From: Enoplosus armatus
Taxonomy: Eukaryota; Chordata; Actinopteri; Centrarchiformes; Enoplosidae
Direction: 5' to 3'
Assembly: GCF_043641665.1 (NCBI RefSeq)
Contig: NC_092182.1
Location: forward strand, 26,621,320-26,685,319
DNA: 64,000 nucleotides
Position 1 is the first letter of the stretch; each line of letters begins with the position of its first letter. A program made the position numbers and the translations under genes. The notes beneath the pieces are model-generated. The model saw only the letters and a program-made list of their open reading frames with translations. It was not told the origin of the DNA and searched no databases. Positions 1-13,750 of this stretch are shown piece by piece.

Positions 1-17
1 AATGAGGCTGATGTGAC

Positions 18-18
<1 letters not shown>

Positions 19-90
<72 letters not shown>
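19..90. repeat. (AC)36 microsatellite
   Basis: An uninterrupted 72-base AC run. Confidence 0.97.
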
Positions 91-94
<4 letters not shown>

Positions 95-3000
95 CTGTGA
101 AAAAGGGACAAAACAATGACAGAGAAATAGATAAACAATAAACTAGGCTGTTTGTTGTCTGCAGGGATTATTATGGTCTGGCCACATTACTCATGAATAT
201 AAACACCAAAATCCAGAGTTGACAGATTTCCTGATGGATTCAGATTCACTCTGTTTGTCTCTGATTCTGATAGCAAACAGCAGATGGATTAAACATATCA
301 GGCGCAGGAGATAGACAGATGTCACAAGAGGAGAAAAGGAGGGATGCAGGGAAGGAGGAGTTCAGGGCGAGATGTGGACGACTCTTAATAAAATAGAGTT
401 ATGTGACACAGAGAGGAAGAATGGAAAGAAATGAAAAAGAAATGAAAGAAGGAGAACTAAGAAGAACTAAATATGCTGCTGAACCTGAGAAATGAGTCAG
501 TAATTCTTGGTACAGCATGAAACTAGATATCAGACAAAAGGTAAAAAAGCAAGGGATGAAGAAATGGAGTGAAAAAGAGAAAACGGCAAATACTGAGCTC
601 ATGATTCTTACTCGTATACAGTAGAAGAAGCTGAGGTTCAAGGCAGTGAGGGCGGAATTGGATTGAAGAGAGGAAAGACATGTTTCCTGGGCTTTACAGT
701 GAGCTGATGGATGCTAAGGCCTGAAAACCAGAAGAATTACCAGGGATTTAGATGTTCTGGGAGAGGAAAAGGGAGGGATCGGGTGATGAAATGATGGAGG
801 AGCTCAGGGTGAAAAGAAGGGAGGAAACCTGCGTGTAGGGAATAAGCCCATGAAACTTGATATACAGGGACAATATCGCTGGGGAATTAGATGCCATCGG
901 GACGAGAGAGTGAGCGATGGAGGGGAATGGGAGAGAGAGGGAGAATATATCAGCAACAGTGAGTCATGAGGAGAAAATTAAAGGGAGGAAAGGAGAAAAT
1001 CAGAGGAAGAAGGTCTCTGTTCTGAGGGAGGGAGGGATGCTACTCAGCTTTAGATTACACACTAAAACAGTAACCGTAGTAGCTAAACAGTAAGAAAGAA
1101 AAGACGTAGACGAGAGGGAAGAAAGAAATGCAGAGAGAGAAGTATGCTGTGACAGACAGTTCTGTAGAGTGGAGCACTCTGCCGCCGCTTTCATCTGAGG
1201 CAGTTATCCTCCGACTATCTTGGACAAGGTCATCGGTGCTTTTATCTCTCCTCACTGAGAGCACTACATCGCCCGGCCCTGCTCCCTCTGTCAAAAGTCA
1301 CTCTGGATGCAGAATACAGCTGCTCTCGGGCACGAAACGTCAGCCGAGCGAGGACGGAGGGGAGAAAGGAAGACGTGGAGAGGAAAGAGAGAGGGGGAGA
1401 ATACACGAACAACATGTGTGTTTCGGCTGAAGAAAGTGAACTGTTGTAAGTGATGAAGAAGATTGTACATGTCGAGAGGGAATATGGATGAACATTAGGC
1501 CTGAAGGTCTCTCACATGGAGCGATGGAAGCAGAGAGATATACATACATACATAGATATATATACAATAACACCAGGAAGCAGCCGGAGAGAGACAGTGA
1601 GACGGTGTTATCTGTCATGTGAACACATCAAATATAGACTTCCGTTAGTAAACACAGAAGCTCAGCCTGTTTCCTTCGCTGCACTCACTGTGTGTTGCTT
1701 ACAAACTATCCTGCCACATCAAAACAAATGAGAAAAGTCCATTGGAACGTACAGTGTTACCAAATAAACAACCACAATAGCACAAATATGACTACCCCCT
1801 GCTGTTATGTGCCCCTCCCCCCCTCCCTCCCCTTACACCAGCCAGGGGGCAACATGACCCAAACGTTAATCCTCTCAACAGCAACAGACAGTCGGCCAAA
1901 ACAGCTTCCCACCAAAATGCCAGGCCTGGCTGAGGACACTAACTGATGTGGACTGAGCCCACGGCGCCCAACAGAAACCTCGTGTTATACAGTGCGATTT
2001 GGTGACATTTTACATGATAGTGATGTTTCACTGTAAGCAACAGCTGCAAAACGGCCCTTTGTACACCCCAAACTGACCGACTGGATGGTTTATAAGAAGG
2101 GAAAACAAGCAGCGGAGGTCAGACTACCGCACAAAAGAGCGCAGAATGTGGGATAATCTCTCCTGCCATTGGCATCAGTGTTAACACAGACTTCAAAAGG
2201 AGAATAAACTAGATTTTAGGGGAAAGGAGCTTCATGTGGGGTTTAAAATTCCTCGACAACTAGTGATATTCAACTAGAGTCAGTGTGTCAAAGGAACACC
2301 GGCCAGATGACTTTGAATAAAAGATAGTTTCTCCATATTAAAGCACATATTTATTTATTTATATATCAGCTCAGAAGCAACAAAGGATTTGTTTATGAAT
2401 CATCGCTGGTTTGAATAGTGAAACAGTGAGGGGATGAATTCCACGAGGAAGCGGCGACGCTGAGTAAGAGGCACTTTAATGATCGGTGATTGTCACAAAC
2501 TCGACACCTTCACCGAGACTCTACCAGCTCCACCCGTTCACGTTGATGGAGGCTGGTGGGAGGAGTACGGAGCTACTCCAGAACATTCAGTCCTTAGTAG
2601 AAACTTGCGTCTCACCTCTGGTTAGTGAGCTCGTTCATCGTGCTAATAAAAACTTCAGCGGACGTCACTGTGTGCTCCTACTAAAGGCCTCCAAGACTAA
2701 TTCCTGCTGGTCCACAATAGACGCCGTAATGACTTTATGCCCTCTTACAGTTTGACCAGAAATATAACATAAATTTAATCTTCAGCTGACCGGCGACAGT
2801 ATGAACCCTGATCCCCAATGAGTAAGAAAGAGTGGGGATTAATGAAAGGTTACAGGAGATCGGGGTCGTGGTCGGGTCAGCTAGGATAAGGATTACGACT
2901 GGGACAAAGGGGATCAATGGTTGTGGTTAGATTTGTAGAGGCGGTTAAAACTGCGGAGTGGGATGAATTCACTTTCTTACACTGAAACACACTGAATATT

Positions 3001-3584
3001 GTTATTTCCGAGCATCTGTTGTTTTCACCGTCTCCTGTGCATCGACGAGGAATCTAATAACATCAGTGTATAATGTTACAGGCAGGAAAAAGGAACAGAG
3101 AGGGCTGCTGCATCTCGAATCTGTCTCTATTCATTTCTTCATCCTCTGGTCTGCCTCCAACTGGAACTTTCACCCTCCCTCCCATATCAGTGGCCATTAT
3201 TTCTAAAGCCCAGACACTGTGTGTTAATCTGTGTGTGTTGAGAGTGGGTTAGGGGACATAAGGCTGTGTGACCTATAAGCCCTGTGTGTCCTGCCCCACC
3301 AACCCGCCTACACTATAAGCAGGCCCTCCTTTAGCAGCTAGACCCTCACCCCCTTTACCAGTGACACTTCACATTACAGGTGGGTTGGATTACTCCCTTA
3401 ATGTTCGATTTAAAAACGATTCCCGGAACAGTAAGAATGTAAATCAGTGATATAAATAACAGCAGGGCAAATAATAATGCTTTAGCTAAGAGAGCTAAAA
3501 GGTAGGGACATTAAGTAATCAATGAATCAATACTACGGGACTATCGCCAAAAAACCTTCTAGCTCTTTCAATGCATTGAGTACA

Positions 3585-3702
3585 TCATGTACGTTACAGT
3601 ACACCATGTACGTTACAGTACATCATGTACATCATGTACGTTACAGTACATCATGTACGTTACAGTACATCATGTACATCATGTACGTTACAGTACATCA
3701 AT
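3585..3702. repeat. Short minisatellite built on ACATCATGTACGTTACAGT
   Basis: Five units of 19 bases (ACATCATGTACGTTACAGT), two of them carrying an extra ACATCATGT, are nearly identical. Each contains palindromic GTAC and ACGT cores, so the array can fold on itself. Confidence 0.88.
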
Positions 3703-4565
3703 ATAAGAATGTCTTACAGCTGCAATGACCCATCACAGATGTGTTGTTGTATTTTTTTTCCATTTATGTGCTTTTGTTAAAGTACTTGTAAAATCTAGTC
3801 AAGGAATAATGGATGACCAACTTACATTAAATATTTTATTATATACTTTTATTAAACTTTCATGTGAAGTATGTGACAGACTATAGAGAGACTTGCCTTT
3901 ACAGATATATAATAAGTCCACTGTGGTCATTAGTCAGATACACCACATACATATTGACCAACACTAATGTGGTGAAATATTCTATGTTCACATGTCTGTG
4001 CCTATTTGAATAAATTCATTCATTGAAATAAATGTTTGTCCCATTTTTCAAGCCATTCAAGGCGAACGCTGGAACGCGCATTTGTGGAGAATCACGTTTG
4101 CTTGCCAAATTGTTCAGTTCAACCCGATGAATGTGATGCTGGATGTAATTCAGCGGGGATCAAACAGTGTCCTGAAGTACGAGGTCAGTCTGCTGCGAGA
4201 CCGTGGCCAGGACACGGCAGCTCCACGGACTACAGGAGCTGCAGTGCATGTGGAGGTATAATGTGTGTGTGTGTGAGGCAGAGAGCTTCATCCAGCTGAG
4301 AGCAGGGGATTTGATGAGTGAAATTGAAATACGAAATGGCTTCATAATCTCTCAGCCAGACAAAGACAGGAGAGCACGAGGTCAATCCCAATTCACACAC
4401 TCTTTGTTGGAAAGAACAACTGTAATGAAATTTGGTCGGCTAAAAAAAGACAAAGAGGAAAAAAAAAAAAAAAGCTGGGCCAATATCGTTACACAGAGAC
4501 CACTTTGGGAAATAAAAGTTGGAGGATTGAATTCTTTAGTTCTGCTGCGGCACATTGATCCCAGA

Positions 4566-4591
4566 GGGGGGGGGGGGGGGGGGGGGAGGGG
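4566..4591. repeat. Poly(G) run
   Basis: 21 consecutive G, one A, then five more G. A capacity for G-quadruplex structure is plausible; homopolymer length in assemblies is often unreliable. Confidence 0.9.
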
Positions 4592-7436
4592 GCTGCATCG
4601 AAGGAATGAGGAATAAATGGAAGGATGGAAACGTCCGAGGAAGAGAAGGGAAACTGTGAAATAGAAAGCGATGAGAGACAAAGAGGGGTGGATAAGTGAA
4701 GGTATTAACTGACGAAACAAGATGCTGCTCCACTGATCTGACCCAAAGTCTGCATTAAAACTGAGGAAGAACGCCCAGTCTGAAGCACTGAGGTGAAGGC
4801 TGAAAGCTTCAGCGTATCACTGCCTGTGCTTCCTGTTGTTGGTGTGGGAGAGGACATCATTTTTTGATTTACACTTTTAATAATAACAGTCCTAATCGCA
4901 GCTGAATCTAATCGAATCAGCTTTGAATCGCGGCGTATCGTATCAGTCCAAATTTGTCTGTATAATGTCTGGATTGGAACGTCTGGGAGGTGGAGATACA
5001 CACCGCTAATAAAGTGAGTAAAAATGGGATGAAGAAGAAGCTTGATAACACGCACACTCAGCATGCCTGGGTGTTATTACAGCAGAGAGGCCATGAGAGG
5101 AAAGCCACAGTGTAATCGCCTGGTTCTGTCACAGAGGGCGGCTGGAGGGGAGGAGGGGGGTGGAGAGGGACTGGGGAAAGACTGGAAGAACGACGAGGAT
5201 AAGAGCGATGAGGAGGAGGAGGAGGAGGACGGCAGGCTGAAGGAAAAGAGCGAAAGAGCTGTGAGGAATGAAATGATGGATCGCCGCTTAAAAGGACAAA
5301 ACCTGAGAGAAACGTGTACGTGAGAAGATAAACATCACGAATACAGTTTGTATTTTCAGCATATGGTTTTCAGATAACACGAGCCTGGTTCAGCAAAATG
5401 ACCTCTGTACCTTAAAGCATTTAGAAGTTAGTGAAAAAAAACTTTCCTCCTTATTAATATTTAAATTTATGCAGCAAAAAATCTAATTAGATTTTCTACT
5501 CCACAGAGGGATAGTGCGAGTATGATGCGTCTATTATGTATGGTGTTTAAGTTATTATGTTTACAAGAAGGTGGCTTCGCTCGGACAGACACACAGACGG
5601 CATCGTAAAAACACAATATACTAAATGACCTCACATTAAACGGAGGCAAAGGGCAGCAACAGACGTAGAATGACTCCATTCATGTTGAGCTAAAGAGCTG
5701 CTAATGTTAGAAATTCAAAAGTGCACCTCGAGGGCTGTGCTGTCTTTAGTAGATACTTTAAGGACACACTGAGGTTAAATCCAGCAGCAGGGACATCAGG
5801 TCCACACTGTAAAGCCTGTATTTCCCAACAGGGAAGCATATTGCGTGCAAACGTGCTGTTTACAGAACATACTTTTGTCTGCATGAGCTGATTCGTGCTT
5901 AGGAGACATATGAGGTCACTTTCTGAATTGCAGTCTGTAAAAATCAGCATTTTGTGATTGAACGTTGTTGTTTTCCTACAGACACACATATGCTGCTTTT
6001 TAGCGAGCTTCTTCCAGCGTTTTGCATTTGAATGTCTCAGCGAGAAGCAGATTACTTTAATTTAGCTCAAGAGAAGCCTCGATTCTTAATGACGCACGCC
6101 CAGAGTTTATCGTTTGCACCACGTGCATAAGTATCGCATTTGTTCAGTATTTAGCATAAACGTACATGCATTTAATTAAAAAATACAATATCAAGGGGGT
6201 ATTTAGCATATGTAAATGCCTCCATAAATAAATGAGAAAGCAATGTGGCCATGTTTAAACACAACATCACAGAGCTGGGGGAGAGAAAATGTCTCTCTCG
6301 ACAGAATCACAGCTCGCTCATTGTACCACACATTCATGTGGCTGGTGTTCAGGGCTGGCCCCCCCCCCACCACGCCTCTCTGCCCTGACACTGGGAGGAT
6401 TAACCTGGACGAAGGATGAAAAGGGACCAGGCTTTGACACAACTGGGATGTGGATTCTGCAAAAGGGGCTGCGACTCTGGTCATGGTGATGTAAGTGTAG
6501 ATATATTACGTTTAGTGTCTTTACATTAACCTCAGGCATCAGAGAAAACTCGTCTTGTTGGGTCGTTCTCGCTCAGGATAGGACTGAGACCATCGCACCA
6601 CTGGGCTTTTCTCCTGTTTCTCTCATCCATAACTCTCTCTAAGCCTTAATTACATTGGTAGGCAATTGGATGGGCAGAAATATTCACCGACAGCATTCAT
6701 GCAACGTGTTATGAAGTATATAGTTATGAAGAGCTGTGAGCAGAGAGAAAACGCTGCTCTGTAATCTGTTGTTTACCACAAAGAGAGCGTTACGAGTGAG
6801 ATTCAACCAATAATAATAATAATAATCACTATTTTACTCAGTTTTAATATCATTATCCCGACTTTACGTTCCACAGGAGTCGAAGCTTTTCATGTTGTCA
6901 AGAATACATTTTGACGTAAGTGATTTGCAATAACAATGATTAAAATACATTTTCCATGTATACTTTTGTAGAAACTAATCAAAATGCTGCAACAATCTCT
7001 AGATTACAGACATGAACAATCAATGTCACCGGTAACATTAATTACTAACGGAGGTTTGTGTTGGCTCGCCCTGCATGATGAAGAGCGGTTGAAATGCACA
7101 CTACTTCACTCCGGTGACCTTTGGACCAGTGATGGTAGTGTTGGAGTGTTGGATGGCTGACTCAGCACTCTGAATAAAACATGTGATGTGGGGATTGGAG
7201 GAGCGTCTGAAGGACACTGGGACATGGACGAGGACTTCACATAACCTCCCTCCCTCTCTCTCTCTCTCTCTTCTGAACGGCTTCGTATTTCTTTTCTCTT
7301 CCATCCTTATTGGACTGTCTCACTCACATCACATCAAACCGCAGAACTGATCAGAAATGATTGGTTTCTGAGCAATTTCTGACTGTAAAGTGATCATCTC
7401 ATCACTGATCGATCTGTATGTGTTGAGAAACAGTAT

Positions 7437-7438
<2 letters not shown>

Positions 7439-7486
<48 letters not shown>
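7439..7486. repeat. (AC)24 microsatellite
   Basis: An uninterrupted 48-base AC run. Confidence 0.97.
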
Positions 7487-7487
<1 letters not shown>

Positions 7488-7943
7488 ACAGCAGCCACTG
7501 CTGAAGCGAAGATCTGCAGCAGCAATCAGATGCTAAACTAGACGTGTTGTGAGTTTGTGTGTCTGTCATCAAGCGACAATTATTTCTGTGTTTACAAATG
7601 ACTGCCATGAGAGAGAGACAGTTTCTCATTTCATATTCACCCTCATTTACCCAGCGCCCTTCAAACGGGGGCCCACGGCTGCTGAGGGAGCAGAAGGAGG
7701 CTCTTGTTCATTTCTTCCATCTACATTTTAACAGCCTTTGGGAGCTGCCAAACTGGCAACCCTACAGTCTAACGCTCGCCGGTGTTTACTGTGATGTTTA
7801 GGGAATATAAGAAAATATCTAAGCTATAAAATGTACATTTGAGTCTTTTTTTCCCCTATTATTCACATTTATGACTAGATTTATTAGCTTTTTACGCTTT
7901 TCATGTGTGAGTATGAATCAATTTGTAATAGCTTACAAAATGC

Positions 7944-8245
7944 TTAAAGGAATAGTTTGACATTTAGGGAATAACGCTTATTTTTCGTTCAGCCCGTTAG
8001 CTTAGCATAGAACAAATGCTGGAACCAGAGGGAAACAGCTAGCCTGGCTCCGTCCAAAGGTAACAAAATCCACCTCACTAATTAACACATTATATCTCGC
8101 TTGTTTAATCCGTAAAACAAACCCCGTAAAACCTACAATTTGACGCTTTATGGGGGGGGTCATGAGCCACACTATTTCTTGACCGGGTGAAGGGACTTCC
8201 TGGTTGCCTGGCAACTGGTCCCAAAATGTCAAACTATCCTTTTAA
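7944..8245. mobile_element. MITE-like element, copy 1 (about 0.3 kb, inverted ends, TTAA flanks)
   Basis: The element begins TTAAAGGAATAGTTTGACAT and ends ATGTCAAACTATCCTTTTAA, an imperfect inverted repeat of about 20 bases with TTAA at both outer edges. The interior has no coding capacity. It includes GCTAGCCTGGCTCCGTCCAA and AGGTAACAAAATCC, which recur in copy 2. TTAA flanks suggest mobilisation by a piggyBac-like or other TTAA-targeting transposase. Closely related sequences are, to my knowledge, common in percomorph genomes. Confidence 0.75.
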
Positions 8246-9174
8246 CAGTGACATCAGCGCGATGTGGTGAGAAAGACAGACACGATAGTTTCAGACCAGT
8301 TGAAGGACAGTTTCCCTGCAGTGGGATCAATAAGGTATCACATCATCGTTAAAGGAAACATCTACAGACCCGTTTTCTTCTAATGGCTGCACGCTGTGAT
8401 GTTCGATAAATGCTTTGAGGATAGTGCTTCATATTAAGTGGCTGAAATTTCAAGATCCCTGAGATAAATGATGCTGGATAAATGAGAGCAGCGTTATCAT
8501 CAGTGCAGAGAGAGAACGATGGGGCAGATGGTAATGTACCTCACGGCTTGCTGAAGCGCTTTTAAATAGGTTTTCTTGCTGATTATCTTTTTCTTTTTAA
8601 TCTTAATCTTCCTTGGAGTTGTTATGTCATTAATGGGATGGAAACTGACAGTGATGATCCATATCAACAACCAGAGTGACTGTTATGCTGCAATAATATG
8701 TAATGTGATTCCTGTGAGAAGCTGAAGCCCCGGTGAGGGGGGGGGTGGGGGGGGCTCTCTAACCCCTGGGTCTCCATATTTCCCACAAAACACAATTAAA
8801 AACAACTCCTGAATAAATAAACAGGTTTTATAAAGTCTTTTGTTACCAAAACTCAGAGACGGAGCATAATCTCCCGTCTTAACCGGTTAGTTCAGCTGGC
8901 AGCCTCCGGTGTTCTATTGAATCATTCATCAGCTTCTAAATTTGCCAGCTACTGTAACCCGTGGCAGAGCGGCTGCAGGCTTTGTCTTTTCCATCTGGGT
9001 CAGAGTGAAGCCCTCTGTTACATAAGACCAGACCTGTCTGCAGCAAATTCCTTCACTGGGGGAACAACCCAAAGCGTCTTGGTGGGAGGGGAAGCAAAAC
9101 AGTTATTATTTATTATTTAGTGGGAAGTCCACCCGGCTCAGACCATTCACAGGACTTTTGTAAAAGTCTTAGCA

Positions 9175-9257
<83 letters not shown>

Positions 9258-9406
9258 GTCTGTCTGCCTGTCTGTCTGTCTGCCTGCCTGTCTGTCTGTC
9301 TGCCTGCCTGTCTGTCTGTCTATCTATCTGTCTTTCTGTCCTTCTGTCCTTCTGTCTGTCTGTCTGTCTATCTGTCTATCTATCTATCTGTCTGCCTGTC
9401 TATCTA

Positions 9407-9437
<31 letters not shown>

Positions 9438-9496
9438 ATCTGTCTGTCTGTCTATCTATCTGTCTTTCTGTCCTTCTGTCTGTCTGCCTGTCTATC
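9175..9496. repeat. (TCTG/TCTA)n tetranucleotide block
   Basis: Uninterrupted TCTG repeats, then TCTA, then mixed TCTG, CCTG, TCTA, TCTT and CCTT units fill 322 bases. The long open frame across it ([16 protein letters not shown]) is a translation artefact of the repeat. Confidence 0.95.
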
Positions 9497-9550
9497 AGGT
9501 AAGAGAGAGACGTGCAGCAGGATGAATCGAACCCCTTTAGTTGCATAAGT

Positions 9551-10572
9551 GTATTAGCAGACTTTAGCGGACTTTAGCAGACTTTAGCAGACTTCAACGG
9601 ACTTTAGCGGACTTCAACAGACTTTAGCAGACTTTAGCGGACTTCAACGGACTTTAGCGGACTTTAGCGGACTTCAACGGACTTTAGCGGACTTCAGCAG
9701 ACTTTAGCAGACTTTAGCGGACTTCAACAGAATCACAGACTTCAACAGACTTAAGCGGACTTTAGCGGACTTCAACAGACTTTAGCAGACTTCAACGGAC
9801 TTTAGCGGACTTTTGCAGACTTCAACGGACTTTAGCGGACGTCAACGGACTTTAGCGGACTTTAGCGGACTTCAACGGACTTTAGCGGACTTCAGCGGAC
9901 TTTAGCGGACTTCAGCGGACTTTAGCAGACTTCAACGGACTTTAGCGGACTTTAGCAGACTTTAGCAGACTTCAACGGACTTTAGCAGACTTCAGCGGAC
10001 TTCAGCGGACTTTAGCGGACTTCAACGGACTTTAGCGGACTTCAGTGGACTTTAGCGGACTTCAACGGACTTTAGCGGACTTTAGCAGACTTCAACGGAC
10101 TTTAGCGGACTTTAGCAGACTTTAGCGGACTTCAACGGACTTTAGCGGACTTTAGCAGACTTTAGCGGACTTCAACGGACTTTAGCGGACTTCAACGGAC
10201 TTTAGCGGACTTCAACGGACTTTAGCGGACTTTAGCAGACTTTAGCGGACTTCAACGGACTTTAGCGGACTTTAGTGGACTTTAGCGGACTTCAACAGAC
10301 TTTAGTGGACTTTAGCGGACTTCAACGGACTTTAGCGGACTTCAACGGACTTTAGCGGACTTCAGCGGACTTTAGCGGACTTCAACGGACTTTAGCGGAC
10401 TTTAGCGGACTTCAACAGACTTCAGCAGACTTTAGCGGACTTCAGCGGACTTTAGCGGACTTCAACGGACTTTAGCGGACTTCAACAGACTTTAGCAGAC
10501 TTCAGCGGACTTCAGCGGACTTAAGCAGACTTTAGCGGACTTCAGCGGACTTTAGCAGACTTTAGCAGACTG
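9551..10572. repeat. Decamer minisatellite, unit GGACTTTAGC / GGACTTCAAC, about 100 copies
   Basis: The array is built from a 10-base unit (A/G)GACTT(T/C)A(G/A)C, repeated for about 1,020 bases with only one phase shift (an ATCAC insertion near 9,732) and a few substitutions. TTTAGC and TTCAAC or TTCAGC units tend to alternate, giving an apparent 20-base higher-order period. The first position is mostly G in the body and more often A near both ends. It is flanked by a TCTG/TCTA block on the left and unique sequence on the right. Confidence 0.95.
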
Positions 10573-11453
10573 AGGCCTCCGGACGCCACACAGAGAACAC
10601 TGAGCTCCATTGTGGTCTGTAAAAGCCCGACTGTGCTGTGACCCCAGTGGAGTTTAGAGACGGCCCTTTCTGCCGTGTTCCTTGAAAACAGATAATATTG
10701 AAATAGGTGCTGTACCCTGGGATCATGTTGTTATTCTGCCTTTCAGCTTTTCCTAAAAGTCATTTACTGTCAGTGTTTGTGAGGAGACACATCCTGAGAC
10801 ACAACACAGAGCAATGTTACACCCCAGATGTTAATACTGATACTGCTATACTATACTACACTGTACTATACTATACTATATCGACTACTTTCATAATAAA
10901 GTGAACCAACTTGCCTGGATTTGTATTATATCGCCACTGAAATGTTGATAGATGTGTGTTGTATGTGCTATTATTTACTTCTCTGTAAGTTGTGAAGTCA
11001 GTTCAGGCCGACGCGGCTCCATTTGAGACTTCACTCCTTCATCACTAAAAAGGTGATGAAGCTGTTGTTTTGGTTTCTCATTTCTATAACAAACCAGCTG
11101 CATCGTATGAGCCGGAGAAGAGACACAGGAGGAAATTTAATAACTCTCCCACTGAGTAATTCAGTTTTGCTTCATCCTGTTTCCAGAAGTTGTCGGTTTA
11201 TATTTTCAACTGTATGTATCTCTTTCTCTTAATGTTAGTTAGCAAACACTCTCAGCCGTCTCTCAGACCTCATCTCTACTGCTGCACAGTAGTACCGCAT
11301 GTAGTACTACATACTACAGTATCTGTAACTTACATAGCATCTGTGACTTTGAGGTTGCAGGCAATGTGAGGGAGAATATAATGTGTTTAGGACAGAACGT
11401 GACGCACCAAGTCCAAGCACAGTTTGTACCAGTATACATCATAACAGCAGAGA

Positions 11454-11455
<2 letters not shown>

Positions 11456-11499
<44 letters not shown>
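11456..11499. repeat. (CA)n microsatellite
   Basis: About 43 bases of uninterrupted CA, followed by a degenerate CA-rich tail and, near 11,672-11,692, a short TA run. Confidence 0.95.
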
Positions 11500-11503
<4 letters not shown>

Positions 11504-13094
11504 AGTTTCTCACACAAACAACAGAAAATAAACAAAAAGGCACAGGCATCCACACAAACCCACACAACATTGATGTATTCAACTTTTAAAGTATCAGTAA
11601 AATCTGTCTTTTTAGTAACATCTACTGGCAGCTGTCAGAAACTACATCTGCAGACAAACCATATAATATATATAATATATATATATATATACAGTATTTA
11701 CAATTACTCAAAACTGACTCAGGTGCAGCGATATCACAGATATCAGTCCTCACATTCAGTGGTTCATCTCCTGTGTGAAGCACAATGAATGTTAGCTAAA
11801 ACATGTTAGCTTATGTGGCTAACACCGGCTACAAGTGAAGCTTCTGTATTGTACCACAAACTGGTTTGTGGTACAAGCCCGATTCTTGTTTTAAGCACAG
11901 GACATCGGTGCAGAGAGCTTGAAGCTTTCTCCTCACAGCAGTGATGAATGTGACAACAAGTCCACCTCATGAAGTTTGTGTGCCGACACAGAAACCAGAT
12001 GGTCCAACAACAACAACAGCACCAACTCGGCTCATTAATTATTTGTCGTTAACAAATGGTACAACAGCTGAAGAGGACCAGGATTACTAGTCCTTCCTGT
12101 GCGGAGTAAAAAAATAAAATAAGAAAAGCAACAGACAGATGCCATCTTGTTGTGTTGGATGGAGCCGGCTTTGATAGATCTCGCTCTGAGGGGCTCAGAG
12201 GCTTCGCTGATTGACTGTAGGGAGATGATGCGTGATTACACATGAAATGCAGCTTCACTGCAGCACATATGGGCCGAGAGCAGCACAATGTTCTCCATGT
12301 TAGTGAGAGAAGGCCGCTGCTCAGCCTGCTGATGTGTGTGTGTGTGAATACTGTATATCCAAATGCCTTAACGTTAAAACATTTGTGACTTTGTGTTTCA
12401 AGCGAGATTAATTCTCATTTCTCAGTCCCGCCTTGCCTGTTTGTTCACAACAGCAGCAGTAAGTGTTGGTCGCCGTGCAGCCGCCTGGTCCCGCAGTAAT
12501 TGATTTGTTTGAAGTCGGGAGGAGGAGGAGGAGGAGGAGGAAGAGGAGGCCTGCTGATGACGTGTCTTTGGACAAAAGAAGCATTAGCCAGGATTAATCG
12601 GGATTAACAAGGAGAAATTCTGATGGACAGGACCAAAAAAAAAAAACCCCTCCACCCCACAGGCTCACTGTACTCCTCCTTCCCAAAGTCTGAACAGATT
12701 AAAATGACATGTCACTGCTTCTAATTGGCAGAATGGCTTGTGTTTAGGTACGTTAGTGCGTGCCTGCATGTGTGGTCCTGTCACCGATCATCTGTCTGTG
12801 TGTCTACACACACGTTTGTGTGTTTCAGTGTGTGCGTTTGTGCTCATGTTTATGTGCATGTAAGTGAGAGAAAGTGTGCACAGCCAGAGACTCGTACTCC
12901 ACCCAACCCACGGTCCAAATGTTGAGTCATTCTGACCGATGAACTCAAATCTGTTGCGACATTTCAGTCTGATATTTCTTAATAATCTCGATGAAATCTG
13001 GTTCAAGTTCAACTCTTCAGTAAGAAATTAGTGTCCAACGCTGAGAATCTATGATGTTCTCAGAGTTAGAGCTAAAAGGGTCGACAGACAGAAA

Positions 13095-13240
13095 ATGAAT
13101 CAGCAACATTTTTAATAATCAACTAATTGATTAACAAAATTATTCATTTTGGAAAGGAAACGTGCCAAGAAATGTTCTGGTTCCAGTTCCAAATGTGAAT
13201 ATTTGTTAGGTTTCTTAGACTTAATACAGCAGCTTTAGAT
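13095..13240. mobile_element. Partial copy of the same AT-rich fish repeat
   Basis: ATGAATCAGCAACATTTTTA, CAACTAATTGATTAACAAAA and TTCTGGTTCCAGTTCCAAATGTGAATATTTG follow the order seen in the other two copies, but the far end is missing. Confidence 0.45.
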
Positions 13241-13750
13241 AAACTTTTACAGAACAGAACGAGGACTGTGGATTTTATCCAGTGGAAGTATGTTAGGAAA
13301 GGATCTTTTAATGGTCAGCATGAACAGGAGGGATGACCACCACTCCACATGTACTGATGACGTACTGATGACGTAGGCAAGGAAGGAAGGAAAGAAACAG
13401 GACGGGACACAATGAAACAAGGAAAGTGATGGATGTGGTGAGATGGACAGAGTAAAGGAAGGAGGGAGGGAAAAGGAAAAGACACAAAGGCAGAAGAGAT
13501 GACACAGCTGGAAGGAGGGAAAGAAATCAGGAGTAAAAAAAAAGGAAAAATGACGAAAACAAACAGCAAGAAAGAGACGTGTCAAGTAAATTAAATGTGA
13601 AATAACATGTGACCTCATCAGCTCGCATCAGTGAGCTGATGAGTAAACTCCAATCTGAGAGTCCTAATCTCACTGTGACATTCATCTCCATCCCACCATT
13701 ACTGGAATTAACAAGGCACCGCCAGAGACAGACGGACACAGTCCTCAAAT

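Larger units (their letters stand above)
91..9174. other. Non-coding stretch, 9 kb
   Basis: Apart from the listed repeats and the MITE copy, I see no gene. Open frames are at most about 140 codons and lack similarity, codon bias or splice context. Small extra features are an AAT triplet run near 6,811-6,826 and G-rich runs near 8,151 and 8,736. Confidence 0.6.
10573..13750. other. Non-coding stretch, 3.2 kb
   Basis: Nothing coding is recognised. It holds a CA microsatellite, a TA run (11,672-11,692), a GGA triplet run (12,520-12,549) and a fragment of a dispersed repeat. Near 11,292-11,320 GTAGTAC-type palindromes cluster. Confidence 0.55.

Noticed and set aside
9120..9548. 142-codon LSVCLS/IYLS repeat frame resembling a membrane protein
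   Set aside because: Pure artefact of the TCTG/TCTA repeat.
9551..10572. Possible CRISPR array
   Set aside because: Units are 10 bases, directly abutting, with no unique spacers, in a eukaryotic genome; it is a minisatellite.
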